DNA of 64,000 nucleotides from JBGPLJ01 sp035644395 (GTDB lineage Bacteria; Pseudomonadota; Gammaproteobacteria; Steroidobacterales; Steroidobacteraceae). Position numbers and translations under genes: made by a program. The DNA lies in assembly GCA_035644395.1 (NCBI GenBank), contig DASQOR010000077.1, positions 1 to 64,000 on the forward strand. The letters run 5' to 3'. Positions 35,269-44,100 of the stretch are shown piece after piece (within the stretch, counting starts at the first letter, position 1; each line of letters starts with the position of its first letter). Below the pieces are notes generated by a model. That model had not been told where the DNA came from. It searched no databases and saw only the letters and a list, made by a program, of their open reading frames with translations.

Positions 35269-35910
35269 ATGCTCAACTTCTACGACTACCTGCCGTCCCA
35301 GAACGGCTTCAAGATCCGGCTGCTGCTCTCGCACCTCGGTCGCGCGTGTCGCACGGAATACGTCAGCATCTTCGAAGGCGACGGCCAGCGGCCGGACTAT
35401 CTCACCATCAACCCCTGGGGCGCTGTGCCCGCGATCCGGCTGGAGGATGGGCGAGTGCTGGCCGAGTCGAACGCCATTCTCTTTTATCTTGCGCAAGGCA
35501 GCCGTTTCCTGCCGGACGACCCGTTCTTGCAGGCGAAGGCGCTGCAATGGATGTCGTTCGAAGCCGACTACGTGCAGTCGAGCATGGGTTCACTGCGCTA
35601 CTGGATGCTCACCGGAAAACTCGACCGGCGTCCGCCGGCGCTCGTTGCTTCGAAACGCGCGGCCTCGCTGAAGGCGCTCGCCGTCCTCGATCGAGAGCTT
35701 GCGCCGTCCACATTCATCCTGGGCGAGCACTACGGAATTGCGGACATGTCCCTCTTCGCGTACAGCCATGTCGCGCGCGATGCGGGACTGCCACTCGATG
35801 AATTTCCGCACGTCATTCGCTGGATCGAAGCCGTGCGCTCACAGCCCGGCTTTGCGGGCGTCGTGCATCACTACTCGATCGATCCCCATTCGGTCGCGGA
35901 ATTGCCGTAG
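35269..35910 (+). CDS. Glutathione S-transferase family protein
   Basis: 213 residues. The N-terminal thioredoxin-like domain (~1-78: FYDYLPSQNGFKIRLLLSHL, NPWGAVPAIRLEDGRVLAESNAILFYLA) contains the cis-Pro and the GSH-binding ES. The C-terminal helical domain has the N-cap motif GIADMSLFAYSHVA. Ser9 (LPSQNG) is the likely catalytic residue as in beta/theta-like classes. An alternative start at 35236 would add 11 residues. Divergent from ada, so a shared alkylation/electrophile stress theme is possible but unproven. Confidence 0.88.
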   Translation: MLNFYDYLPSQNGFKIRLLLSHLGRACRTEYVSIFEGDGQRPDYLTINPWGAVPAIRLEDGRVLAESNAILFYLAQGSRFLPDDPFLQAKALQWMSFEADYVQSSMGSLRYWMLTGKLDRRPPALVASKRAASLKALAVLDRELAPSTFILGEHYGIADMSLFAYSHVARDAGLPLDEFPHVIRWIEAVRSQPGFAGVVHHYSIDPHSVAELP

Positions 35911-35924
35911 GACTTCGCCTCACG

Positions 35925-35961
35925 TCCCTGAATGGCGACCCTCAAGTACCTGATTCAGGGA
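35925..35961. repeat. Inverted repeat downstream of the GST gene
   Basis: Arms TCCCTGAAT (35925-35933) and ATTCAGGGA (35953-35961), perfect complement with a 19-base loop, 14 bases after the GST stop. No T-run. Could be a weak terminator or an operator; nothing else was seen in the 276-base gap up to the EF-hand gene. Confidence 0.4.
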
Positions 35962-36186
35962 ACCCGTGAGGACAGGTGTCGCCATGCGCGCACGGCTTGG
36001 CGCGCGAAGTGTCGCAGCGTGCGCACAACCGGGCACCCAGTTTGTAAATCTGCGCTGCGCGCGGACCGGGAAGCGGCATGGACAAAATTACAAGTCATTG
36101 TTTGTGGTGCACGCGTCGATCGCTGGCACGCGCATTGCTCTCCTTACGAGCGGGGACCTGTTTCTATTCCAACGTAGGAGAATCGC

Positions 36187-36444
36187 ATGAATCGCAAGTT
36201 TTGCCTCGCGCTCGCCGTGGGCGCCCTTTCCGTTGCCGGTTTGAGCCTCGCCGAAGAACCGACGGCGTCGCCGACCTCCGGCGATACGACGATGACGTTC
36301 TCGAAGCTCGACGCGGACAAGGACGGAAAGATCTCGGCCTCTGAAGCGACCGCGAGCCAGAAGGTCGCGGATCAGTTCGTCGCAGCCGACAAGAACCAGG
36401 ACGGGTACCTCGACCAGTCCGAGTTTTCGGCCATTTCGAAGTAG
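36187..36444 (+). CDS. Small exported EF-hand protein
   Basis: 85 residues: signal peptide 1-22 (LALAVGALSVAGLSLA), then two EF-hand-type calcium loops, DADKDGKISASE (~43-54) and DKNQDGYLDQSE (~69-80), each with the D-x-D-x-D/N-G pattern and a final Glu. Probably a periplasmic calcium-binding or buffering protein. A good ribosome site (TAGGAGAA) lies five to six bases before the ATG. It stands alone. Homologous small calmodulin-like proteins are common in gammaproteobacteria, without a fixed function. Confidence 0.88.
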   Translation: MNRKFCLALAVGALSVAGLSLAEEPTASPTSGDTTMTFSKLDADKDGKISASEATASQKVADQFVAADKNQDGYLDQSEFSAISK

Positions 36445-36496
36445 CGATCGGCCGATACCGGGAGAGTCGTCGCCCGGGACGACCCTGACCCGAGAC

Positions 36497-36835
36497 TCAT
36501 GCGCCGCGCGGGGAGGAATCCTGCGCGGCGCATGCGGTCCAGCGTGTCCGGGCGGGGCGCGTCCAGTCAAAGCCGTTGACGGGCGCAACGGCCGATGTGC
36601 CGGCATGCTCCGCCAGTGAGCCGGGCCGAGGCGCCTCGTCGAGGCGCGCCTCGACGTTCCACGCCGCGAGCAGCGTCGCAAGCGCGAGCCAGTTCACAGC
36701 GCGCTCGCGGGCGCAGCGCGCATCGCGTTCGATCGATCCACCGCGCGCAAGACGACTCGCAGCCAGGCCTCGCAGGGCCAGGGTGCGCGGGCTGATCGGC
36801 ACATAGATTGCTCCGGTGGTTTCTGTGGCGCTCAT
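36497..36835 (-). CDS. Hypothetical protein divergent from the PdsR-like regulator
   Basis: 112 residues from the ATG at 36835. The best evidence that it is real is a near-perfect Shine-Dalgarno (AGGAGGAT on the minus strand) eight bases upstream. Composition: Ala/Arg-rich, with IYVPISPRTLALRGLAAS near the start and one weakly hydrophobic stretch (VNWLALATLLAAW, ~48-60). No family recognised. It is divergent from the two-component system at 36985 and could be its target. An ATG 16 residues upstream is less well placed. Confidence 0.5.
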   Translation of the reverse strand: MSATETTGAIYVPISPRTLALRGLAASRLARGGSIERDARCARERAVNWLALATLLAAWNVEARLDEAPRPGSLAEHAGTSAVAPVNGFDWTRPARTRWTACAAQDSSPRGA

Positions 36836-36984
36836 CGATCGATCCTCCTGGTCGAGGGACTTGCGATCATTGAGCGCCGGCATCCGGGTGGCGCCGTGCG
36901 CGAATCCTGCCGGGTGGCCGATGAATGGTGGCGAATCGTGGCAGGCGCCAGCGCCCGCGGCCGGGAGGCTGTACGCTATGCGTC

Positions 36985-37674
36985 ATGAAACGCCAGATCG
37001 CCATCGTCGAAGACGAGCCCGCCATGCGCGACAACTACGCGGCAGCCTTCGAACGCAGCGGCTACTCGGTACGCACGTTCGGCAACCGGCGGACGGCGCT
37101 CGGTGCCTTTCGCGCGCGGCTGCCGGACCTCGCGATCGTCGACATCTCGCTCGAAGACGAGCTCGAGGGGGGCTTCGAGCTCTGCCGCGAGCTGCGCACG
37201 CTCTCGGCGGAATTGCCCATCATCTTTCTCACCGCCCGTGACAGCGAGCTCGATGCGGTTTCGGGCCTGAGGCTCGGCGCCGACGACTACCTCACCAAGG
37301 ACATCAGCCTCGCGCATCTCATCGCGCGTGTGGCCGCGCTCTTCCGCAGGATCGAGGCGCTTGCCAAGCCAGCGGGCGCCGCCGAGGTCATCAGGCGCGG
37401 TGCGCTGAGCATCGATTCCGAGCGCATCACCGTAACCTGGAACGGCCGGGTGGTGCCGCTCTCGCTGACGGAATTCTGGATCGCGCACGCGCTCGCCCAC
37501 CATCCGGGCCACGTCAAGAACCGCCAACAGCTGATGGACGCGGCGAACGTCGTGCTCGACGACAATACGATCACCTCGCACATCAAGCGCATGCGCCGCA
37601 AGTTCCAGGAAGTCGACGCATCATTCGATGCGATCCAGACCGTGTACGGCATGGGGTACCGCTGGGTCGAGTAG
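36985..37674 (+). CDS. Response regulator, resembles PdsR of proteobacterial dedicated sortase systems
   Basis: 229 residues. Receiver domain: IVEDEPAMRDNYAAAFERSG, phospho-Asp in LAIVDISLEDELEGGFELC, IIFLTARDSELDAVSGLRLG, Lys in YLTKDISL. The winged helix has VVPLSLTEFWIAHALAHHPG and SHIKRMRRKFQ...YGMGYRW. The ISLEDELEGGFELCRELR and LGADDYLTKDISLAHL blocks match what I recall of the PdsR family (paired with a distinctive sortase in marine proteobacteria). The ATG at 36985 is chosen over 36925. The kinase gene starts at the very next base after the stop. Confidence 0.85.
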   Translation: MKRQIAIVEDEPAMRDNYAAAFERSGYSVRTFGNRRTALGAFRARLPDLAIVDISLEDELEGGFELCRELRTLSAELPIIFLTARDSELDAVSGLRLGADDYLTKDISLAHLIARVAALFRRIEALAKPAGAAEVIRRGALSIDSERITVTWNGRVVPLSLTEFWIAHALAHHPGHVKNRQQLMDAANVVLDDNTITSHIKRMRRKFQEVDASFDAIQTVYGMGYRWVE

Positions 37675-39744
37675 ATGCCGCTTCGCCTGCAGCTGCTGCT
37701 CCTGAGTCTGCTGACGCTCGCCCTGCCGTGGGCGGGTTGCCAGTACGCCCGCGAGATGGAAAACGTCCTGCGCGACGGACAGCAGCAGGCGCAGCTCGCT
37801 ACCACGGCGACCGTTGCGAGTGCCGTCGCGGCACGGCCGGATCTCATCTACCGCGATCCCGCCATGCTTGCGCGCTTCGACGCCGACGCCGGCGACCTTT
37901 ACGCCTATGCCCTGAACACGCGCGCCCTCCTCGACGGCTTCGATGACGAATGGAACCTGCCGGAATCGGCGCGCGGAGTGCGCAACGACGGCCGCGGCCT
38001 CGATGTGCGTTACGTCGCCGCAACCGACGAGACGTATCTGTACCTGTTCCTCAAAGTCGACGACCGCAAGGTCGTGTTCGAGGATCCGGGCAACGGCGCA
38101 CGGCCGAGCGAAGGTAACAGCGACCACGTCTGGCTCGTGTTCGCGGCGCCGGATGGCGCGGTCGACCGGCTTGTGATTTCCACGAGCGCACCGGGCCTGC
38201 AGGGCGCGCGCCGTCCTGAACACGATGAATTCGGCCGGCGCCGCGATGCGGTCGAACCGCGCGTACAGGCATTCTGGCGCACGAACTCGCTCGGTTACCA
38301 GGTCGAAGCCCGCGTGCCGCTCAGCCTCGTGGGGCTCAGGTTCGGTTTCGAAGTGGTGGACGTCGACGAGCGCGGCACCGTGAATTCGCGCATCGGCACG
38401 CTTGCGGGGCCGCAGCTGACGCCGTCCGGGCGCGTGTTTCTCGAATCGGCACCGCTCATCGACATGTTGAGGCAGTTCGAACAGCCGGGTGTGCGGCTCG
38501 GTGTCGTCGACGTGAATGGCTGGCAGATCGGCACGGTCGGTGCGCTGGGCAATACCAGCGACGCCGTCGACCCGGGCTCGCCGCTGGTGAGCCTCTTGTA
38601 TCGCAGGCTCCTCGAAAGCGAATCCGCCCCGCTGCCGAAACGCGTCACCGTACCCGGCCGCTTCTTCGGTCCTCACGTCGCAAGTGCGCTCGCAGGCAAA
38701 GCCGATGCCGCCTGGTTCCGGCTCGGCAACTACGGACGCGTGATGCTTTCGGCGGCCGCGCCGATTGCCGGGCGCAACGGCGTGCTCGGCGCCGTGGTGC
38801 TCGAGCAAACCGGCGAGCGGCTGCTCACGTTGCGCGACAACGCGCTGGTGCGGCTCCTCAATCTGACGCTGCTTGCGACGGCCATCGCGGTGGTCGGCAC
38901 GCTCGGGTTCGCGGGCTGGCTGTCGCTGCGCCTGGTGAAGCTGCGCAAGGCTGCGGAGACCGCCTTGAGTCCGGATGGCCGGCTCAACGCCGTGTTCCCT
39001 GGAACGGGCGCACGCGATGAGCTCGGCGACCTCGCGCGCAGTTTCGCAACCCTGCTCGCGCGCCTGCACGAATACACGACTTACCTGCGTACCCTCGCGG
39101 GCAAGCTCTCGCACGAGCTGCGCACGCCGCTTGCCATCGTGCAGTCGTCCATCGAAAATCTCGAGAACGAACGGCCTGCGCCCTCGAGTGCTCCCTATCT
39201 CGAGCGCGCGCGCGAAGGCAGCGCCCGCCTGCAATCGATACTCACGGCGATGAGCGCCGCATCGCGGACGGAAGAAGCCATCGAGCATGCCGAACGCTCC
39301 GTGTTCGACCTGAAGCCACTGCTCGCCTCGATGACCGCGGGATACCAGTCGGCGTTTCCCGAACGGCGCATCGTCTCGCGGCTGCCGGATAGCGGCTGCG
39401 ACATGAACGGCGCGCCCGACCTCATCGCGCAACTCCTCGACAAGCTCGTCGACAACGCCGTCGATTTCAGCCCGGTGGGCGGAACGATCGAGATCGCCCT
39501 GGAACTGACCGACCGGCAGGCCGTGATCAGCGTTGCCAATGACGGCCCGCCGTTGCCGCCGCACGCAAGCGAGCGCCTGTTCGAATCACTCTTCGAGTAT
39601 CGCCGCGGCAGCGACAGCAAGCCGCACTTCGGACTGGGCCTCTACATCGTGCGGCTGATCGTGGAGTTTCACGGTGGACGCGCGACCGCCGAGAATCGAG
39701 CTGACGGGAGCGGTGCGGTATTCCGCATCCTGTTGCCGCACTAG
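37675..39744 (+). CDS. Sensor histidine kinase, resembles PdsS of dedicated sortase systems
   Basis: 689 residues. First membrane helix at ~5-22. A very large extracytoplasmic region (~25-395) includes a CBM9/DOMON-like beta domain (DDEWNLPESARG, YLYLFLKVDDRKVVF, HVWLVFAAPDGAVD) and a further sensor part. Second helix ~395-420, HAMP, HisKA with His480 in AGKLSHELRTPLAIVQ, and an ATPase domain with VDNAVDF and HFGLGLYIVRLIVEFHGG. The length and CBM9-like sensor match the PdsS type as I recall it. No sortase or LPXTG-like target is in the flanking 8 kb seen here. It ends overlapping the gltD stop (CTAG). Confidence 0.85.
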   Translation: MPLRLQLLLLSLLTLALPWAGCQYAREMENVLRDGQQQAQLATTATVASAVAARPDLIYRDPAMLARFDADAGDLYAYALNTRALLDGFDDEWNLPESARGVRNDGRGLDVRYVAATDETYLYLFLKVDDRKVVFEDPGNGARPSEGNSDHVWLVFAAPDGAVDRLVISTSAPGLQGARRPEHDEFGRRRDAVEPRVQAFWRTNSLGYQVEARVPLSLVGLRFGFEVVDVDERGTVNSRIGTLAGPQLTPSGRVFLESAPLIDMLRQFEQPGVRLGVVDVNGWQIGTVGALGNTSDAVDPGSPLVSLLYRRLLESESAPLPKRVTVPGRFFGPHVASALAGKADAAWFRLGNYGRVMLSAAAPIAGRNGVLGAVVLEQTGERLLTLRDNALVRLLNLTLLATAIAVVGTLGFAGWLSLRLVKLRKAAETALSPDGRLNAVFPGTGARDELGDLARSFATLLARLHEYTTYLRTLAGKLSHELRTPLAIVQSSIENLENERPAPSSAPYLERAREGSARLQSILTAMSAASRTEEAIEHAERSVFDLKPLLASMTAGYQSAFPERRIVSRLPDSGCDMNGAPDLIAQLLDKLVDNAVDFSPVGGTIEIALELTDRQAVISVANDGPPLPPHASERLFESLFEYRRGSDSKPHFGLGLYIVRLIVEFHGGRATAENRADGSGAVFRILLPH

Positions 39745-41150
39745 GGCCCCAGGAACCTGAGGATCCCCTTGGCTGCCTCACGGCCCTCGAAAACGGCCGT
39801 GACGACCAGGTCCGATCCCCTCACCATGTCGCCGCCGGCGAAGACACGCGGATTGGTCGTCTGGAACGACCGGTCCCGGGCGGCGGAAACCCGCACGCGG
39901 CCGTTGGCATGCAGCTTGATGTCGTGCGTCGCGAACCAGTCGGGCGGGCTCGGCAGGAAGCCGAAGGCAATGATGACGGCGTCCGCGGCGATCAACTCCT
40001 CGGACCCCGGGATCGGCTCCGGAATCCGCCGGCCGCGGGCATCGGGCGCGCCGAGGCGCGTCTCGATGAGCTTGACGCCCTCGACGTGATCGGAGCCGAC
40101 GATCTCGACCGGCTGGCGATTGAAGAGAAATTCAACGCCCTCTTCCTTGCTGTTCTTGAAGTCGCGCCGCGAGCCCGGCATGTTCCCCTCATCACGCCGA
40201 TAGGTGCAGATCACGCCGGCGGCGCCTTGCCGGATGGCGGTGCGGTTGCAGTCCATGCCGGTGTCGCCTCCACCGAGCACGACAACGCGTTTGCCGGCGA
40301 GGTCGATGAAGTCCTCGTTCCGCTGCTCGAGCCCGAGTTCCCGGTTGATGTTGGCGACCAGGTACGGCAGTGCCTCGTAAACGCCGGGCAGGTCTTCGCC
40401 CGGAAAGCCGCCCTTCACGTAGCCGTAGGTCCCCATCCCGAGAAAGACCGCGTCGTAGTCCTTGACGAGGTCCTCGAAGGCGAGATCGCGCCCTATTTCC
40501 GTGTTGAGCCGGAATTCGATACCCATCCCTTCCATCAGCGCACGGCGCGTCTCGACGACTTCCTTCTCGAGCTTGAACGGCGGAATGCCGAAGGTAAGGA
40601 GACCGCCAATGCGCGCGTAGCGATCGAAGACGACCGGCTGCACGCCGTTGCGCACCAGGATATCGGCGCAGCCGAGCCCTGCGGGTCCCGCTCCGACGAT
40701 CGCTACCCGCTTGTCGGTCTTGCGGACGTTCGACATGTCGGGCTTCCAGCCCTGCTTCAGGGCTTCATCGGTGATGTATTTTTCAATCGAGCCGATCGTG
40801 ACGGCGCCGAGCCCGTCGTTCAGCGTGCACGCCCCTTCGCACAGCCGGTCCTGCGGACAGATGCGCCCGCAGACCTCCGGCAATGAGTTGGTCCGGTGCG
40901 AAAGTTCCGCCGCCTCGAAAAGATTCCCCTCCTCGATCAGCTTCAGCCAGTTCGGGATGTAGTTGTGGACCGGGCATTTCCATTCGCAGAACGGATTGCC
41001 GCAGGAGATGCAGCGGCCCGCCTGCTGGGATGCGCCCTCGGAATCGTAGGCGGCATAGATCTCGCGATATCCCCGGATGCGTTCCCCGACGGCCAGCTTT
41101 TCCGGGTCGCGGCGCGGTATCTCGAGGAATCGCAGGTGCCTGTTCTCCAT
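39741..41150 (-). CDS. gltD: Glutamate synthase small subunit
   Basis: 469 residues. It supplies electrons from NADPH to GltB for making glutamate from glutamine and 2-oxoglutarate. N-terminal 4Fe-4S Cys set: CISCGNPFCEWKCPVHNYIP and CGRICPQDRLCEGAC. FAD motif VAIVGAGPAGLGCADIL (~149-165), NADPH motif VVVLGGGDTGMDC (~289-301), and a C-terminal VFAGGDMVRGSDLVV. The ATG at 41150 lies two bases after the gltB stop, so both subunits come from one transcript. Confidence 0.96.
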   Translation of the reverse strand: MENRHLRFLEIPRRDPEKLAVGERIRGYREIYAAYDSEGASQQAGRCISCGNPFCEWKCPVHNYIPNWLKLIEEGNLFEAAELSHRTNSLPEVCGRICPQDRLCEGACTLNDGLGAVTIGSIEKYITDEALKQGWKPDMSNVRKTDKRVAIVGAGPAGLGCADILVRNGVQPVVFDRYARIGGLLTFGIPPFKLEKEVVETRRALMEGMGIEFRLNTEIGRDLAFEDLVKDYDAVFLGMGTYGYVKGGFPGEDLPGVYEALPYLVANINRELGLEQRNEDFIDLAGKRVVVLGGGDTGMDCNRTAIRQGAAGVICTYRRDEGNMPGSRRDFKNSKEEGVEFLFNRQPVEIVGSDHVEGVKLIETRLGAPDARGRRIPEPIPGSEELIAADAVIIAFGFLPSPPDWFATHDIKLHANGRVRVSAARDRSFQTTNPRVFAGGDMVRGSDLVVTAVFEGREAAKGILRFLGP

Positions 41151-41152
41151 GC

Positions 41153-44100
41153 TCAGGCCGCTCGCCGCAAATTCTCGACCAGCGAGTCGAGCGCCGCGGC
41201 CTTCGGTTTCACAACCCAGAACTTGCCGAGGAAGCTGCGAAAATCATTCAGGAGTTCATCCGCCCACGCGCTGCCCGTCTCACGTACGTGATTTTCCATG
41301 AGCGTGCGCAGGTGATAGAGGTGCGCCGGCATGCCTTCCGGCGTGATGCGATGGATGTCGATGAGCTCGTGGTTGTAGCGGTCGACGAAATCCCGGTCGA
41401 GATCGAGCACGTAGGCGAATCCGCCCGTGAAGCCCGCGCCGAAATTGAGGCCCGTGCGACCGAGCACGCAGATCACGCCGCCCGTCATGTACTCGCAGCA
41501 GTGATCGCCGGCGCCCTCGATCACGGCGACGGCACCCGAGTTGCGCACGGCGAAGCGTTCGCCCGCCTGGCCGCTCGCGTAGAGCTCGCCACCCGTTGCG
41601 CCGTAGAGGCAGGTATTGCCCATGATCACCGTTTCCTTCGCGGCGAACGTCGAGCCGCGCGGCGGCGCGAGCACGATGCGGCCGCCGGCCATGCCCTTGC
41701 CGACATAATCGTTGGCATCGCCCTCGAGATAGAGGTTGAGGCCTCCCGCGTTCCACACGCCGAAGCTCTGGCCGGCCGAACCCTTCAGGCGCACGTTGAT
41801 CGGCGCATCCGACATGCCGTAGTTGCCCCAGCGCTTCGCGATTTCTCCCGACAGCCGAGCGCCGATCGAGCGGTGATAGTTGCGCACTTCGTAGCGGAAT
41901 TCGCCGCCGCTCTTGCCGTCGATCGCCGCGCGCATGTCCTTGACCATGCGCTCCGCCAGCTCGCCCTTGTCGAAGGGTGCATTGCGCGGGTCGAGACAGA
42001 ATTGCGGTGAATCCTCGGCGAGCCCCGCGGTCGAGAGGATCGGCGAGAGATCGAGCCGCTTCTGCTTCGCCGTCTCACCCTCGAGGATCTTGAGGTACTC
42101 GGTGCGGCCGATGAGGTCCTCGAGCCGGCGCACGCCGAGGCTCGCCATGATTTCGCGGCACTCCTCGGCGACGAAGCGGAAGTAATTGACCACCATTTCT
42201 GGCAGGCCCACGAAGTACTTGCTTCGCAGGATCCCGTGTTGAGTCGCTACGCCGGTCGCGCAATTGTTCAGGTGACAGATGCGCAGGTACTTGCAACCGA
42301 GCGCAACGATCGGCGCCGTGCCGAAACCGAAGCTCTCCGCACCGATGATCGCCGCCTTGATGACGTCGACGCCGGTCTTGAGACCCCCGTCCGTCTGCAA
42401 CCGTACGCGATGGCGCAGGTCGTTCAGCCGCAGCGTCTGATGCGTCTCGGCAAGGCCCAGCTCCCACGGCGTGCCCGCGTACTTGATCGAGGACAAGGGG
42501 CTCGCCCCCGTGCCGCCGTCGTAGCCCGAGATGGTGATGAGGTCCGCATAGGCCTTCGCGACACCGGCGGCGACGGTGCCGACGCCGGGTTCCGCCACGA
42601 GCTTCACCGACACGAGCGCGGCGGGGTTCACCTGCTTGAGATCGAAGATGAGCTGCGCAAGGTCCTCGATCGAATAGATGTCGTGATGAGGCGGCGGCGA
42701 GATGAGACCGACGCCGGGCCGCGCGAAACGCAGCCGCGCGATCATTTCGTTGACCTTGTGGCCCGGCAGCTGCCCGCCTTCGCCCGGCTTCGCGCCCTGC
42801 GCGATCTTGATCTGAAGCACCTCGGCATTGATGAGATATTCCGGCGTCACGCCGAACCGGCCCGAGGCGACCTGCTTGATCTTGGAGTTCTTCTCGGTGT
42901 GATAGCGTGCGGGGTCTTCGCCGCCCTCGCCCGAGTTTGAACGGCCACCGAGCCGGTTCAGCGCAATCGCGAGCGCCTCATGCGCTTCGGGGGAGAGCGC
43001 ACCGAGCGACATGCCCGCGCCGTCGAAGCGCTTCAGGATCGCATCGGCGGGCTCGACCTCGGACACGTCGATCGCGGCGTGTTCGGACCGAAACGCAAAC
43101 AAATCGCGCAGGCACGCGACCGGCCGCTCATTCACGAGCGTGGCAAATTGCCGATAGAGCGTCCGATCGTTGGCCATCACGGCCGCCTGCAGCGTCGCGA
43201 CGACGTCCGGGTTGTAGGCGTGGTACTCGCCATCGTGCACGTACTTGAAAAGTCCGCCGTGCTCGATGGCTACGGCCGGGTTCCACGCGCGCGCCGCGAG
43301 ATACTTGAGATCGGTTTCGAGGTCTTCGAAATTCGCGCCCTGGATGCGGCTCGTCGTGCCGGGAAAGCACAGGTCCACCACTTCGTCGTTGAGGCCGACG
43401 ATCTCGAAGAGCTGCGAATTGCGATAGCTCGCGATGGTCGCGATGCCCATCTTCGACATGATCTTGAAGAGCCCCTTGCGCAGGCCCCGCCGATAGCTGC
43501 GGCCGAGCTCGAGTCTCGTGTCCGCGTCCATCTTGACGCGGCCTTTCTTCATCATGTCGAACAGCGTCTGGTACGCCATGTACGGATACACAGCGGTCGC
43601 GCCGAAACCGATGAGACAGGCGAAGTGGTGCGGATCGCGGGCCGTGCCGGTCTCCACGAGGATGTTGCACCTGGAGCGCACGCCCGCCTTGATGAGGCGA
43701 TGGTGCACGGCGCCCGTGACGAGGAATGCGTGCATGGGGATCTTGCCGGGCACGAGGTAACGATCCGAGATGAGGAGCACCAGCCGCCCGGCGCGCACCG
43801 CCTGCTCGGCCTGATCGCAGATCCTCAATATCGCCGTCTTCAATCCTTCGGCCGGCTCGTACTGCAGGTCGAGGAATTCGTGCGTGATGCCGAAGTCCTT
43901 CATGCCGAGGATCTGGCGGAGCTTCCTCTGCGAAAGGATCGGGGAGTTCATCACGATCTGCTTCGCGTGCTCGGGCGCGGGCACGAAGATGTTCGACTCC
44001 GGGCCGATTTCGGTCTGCAGCGACATCACGATCGACTCGCGCAGCGGATCGATCGGTGGATTCGTGACCTGCGCGAACTGCTGGCGGAAGTAATCGTAGA

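Noticed and set aside
36836..36984. CCTGCC / GGCAGG repeat in the gap before the PdsR-like gene
   Set aside because: Only six bases per arm with a long loop; expected by chance in GC-rich DNA.
37621..39564. 647-residue minus-strand frame opposite the PdsS-like kinase
   Set aside because: Same codon-bias artefact; the kinase domains are unmistakable on the plus strand.
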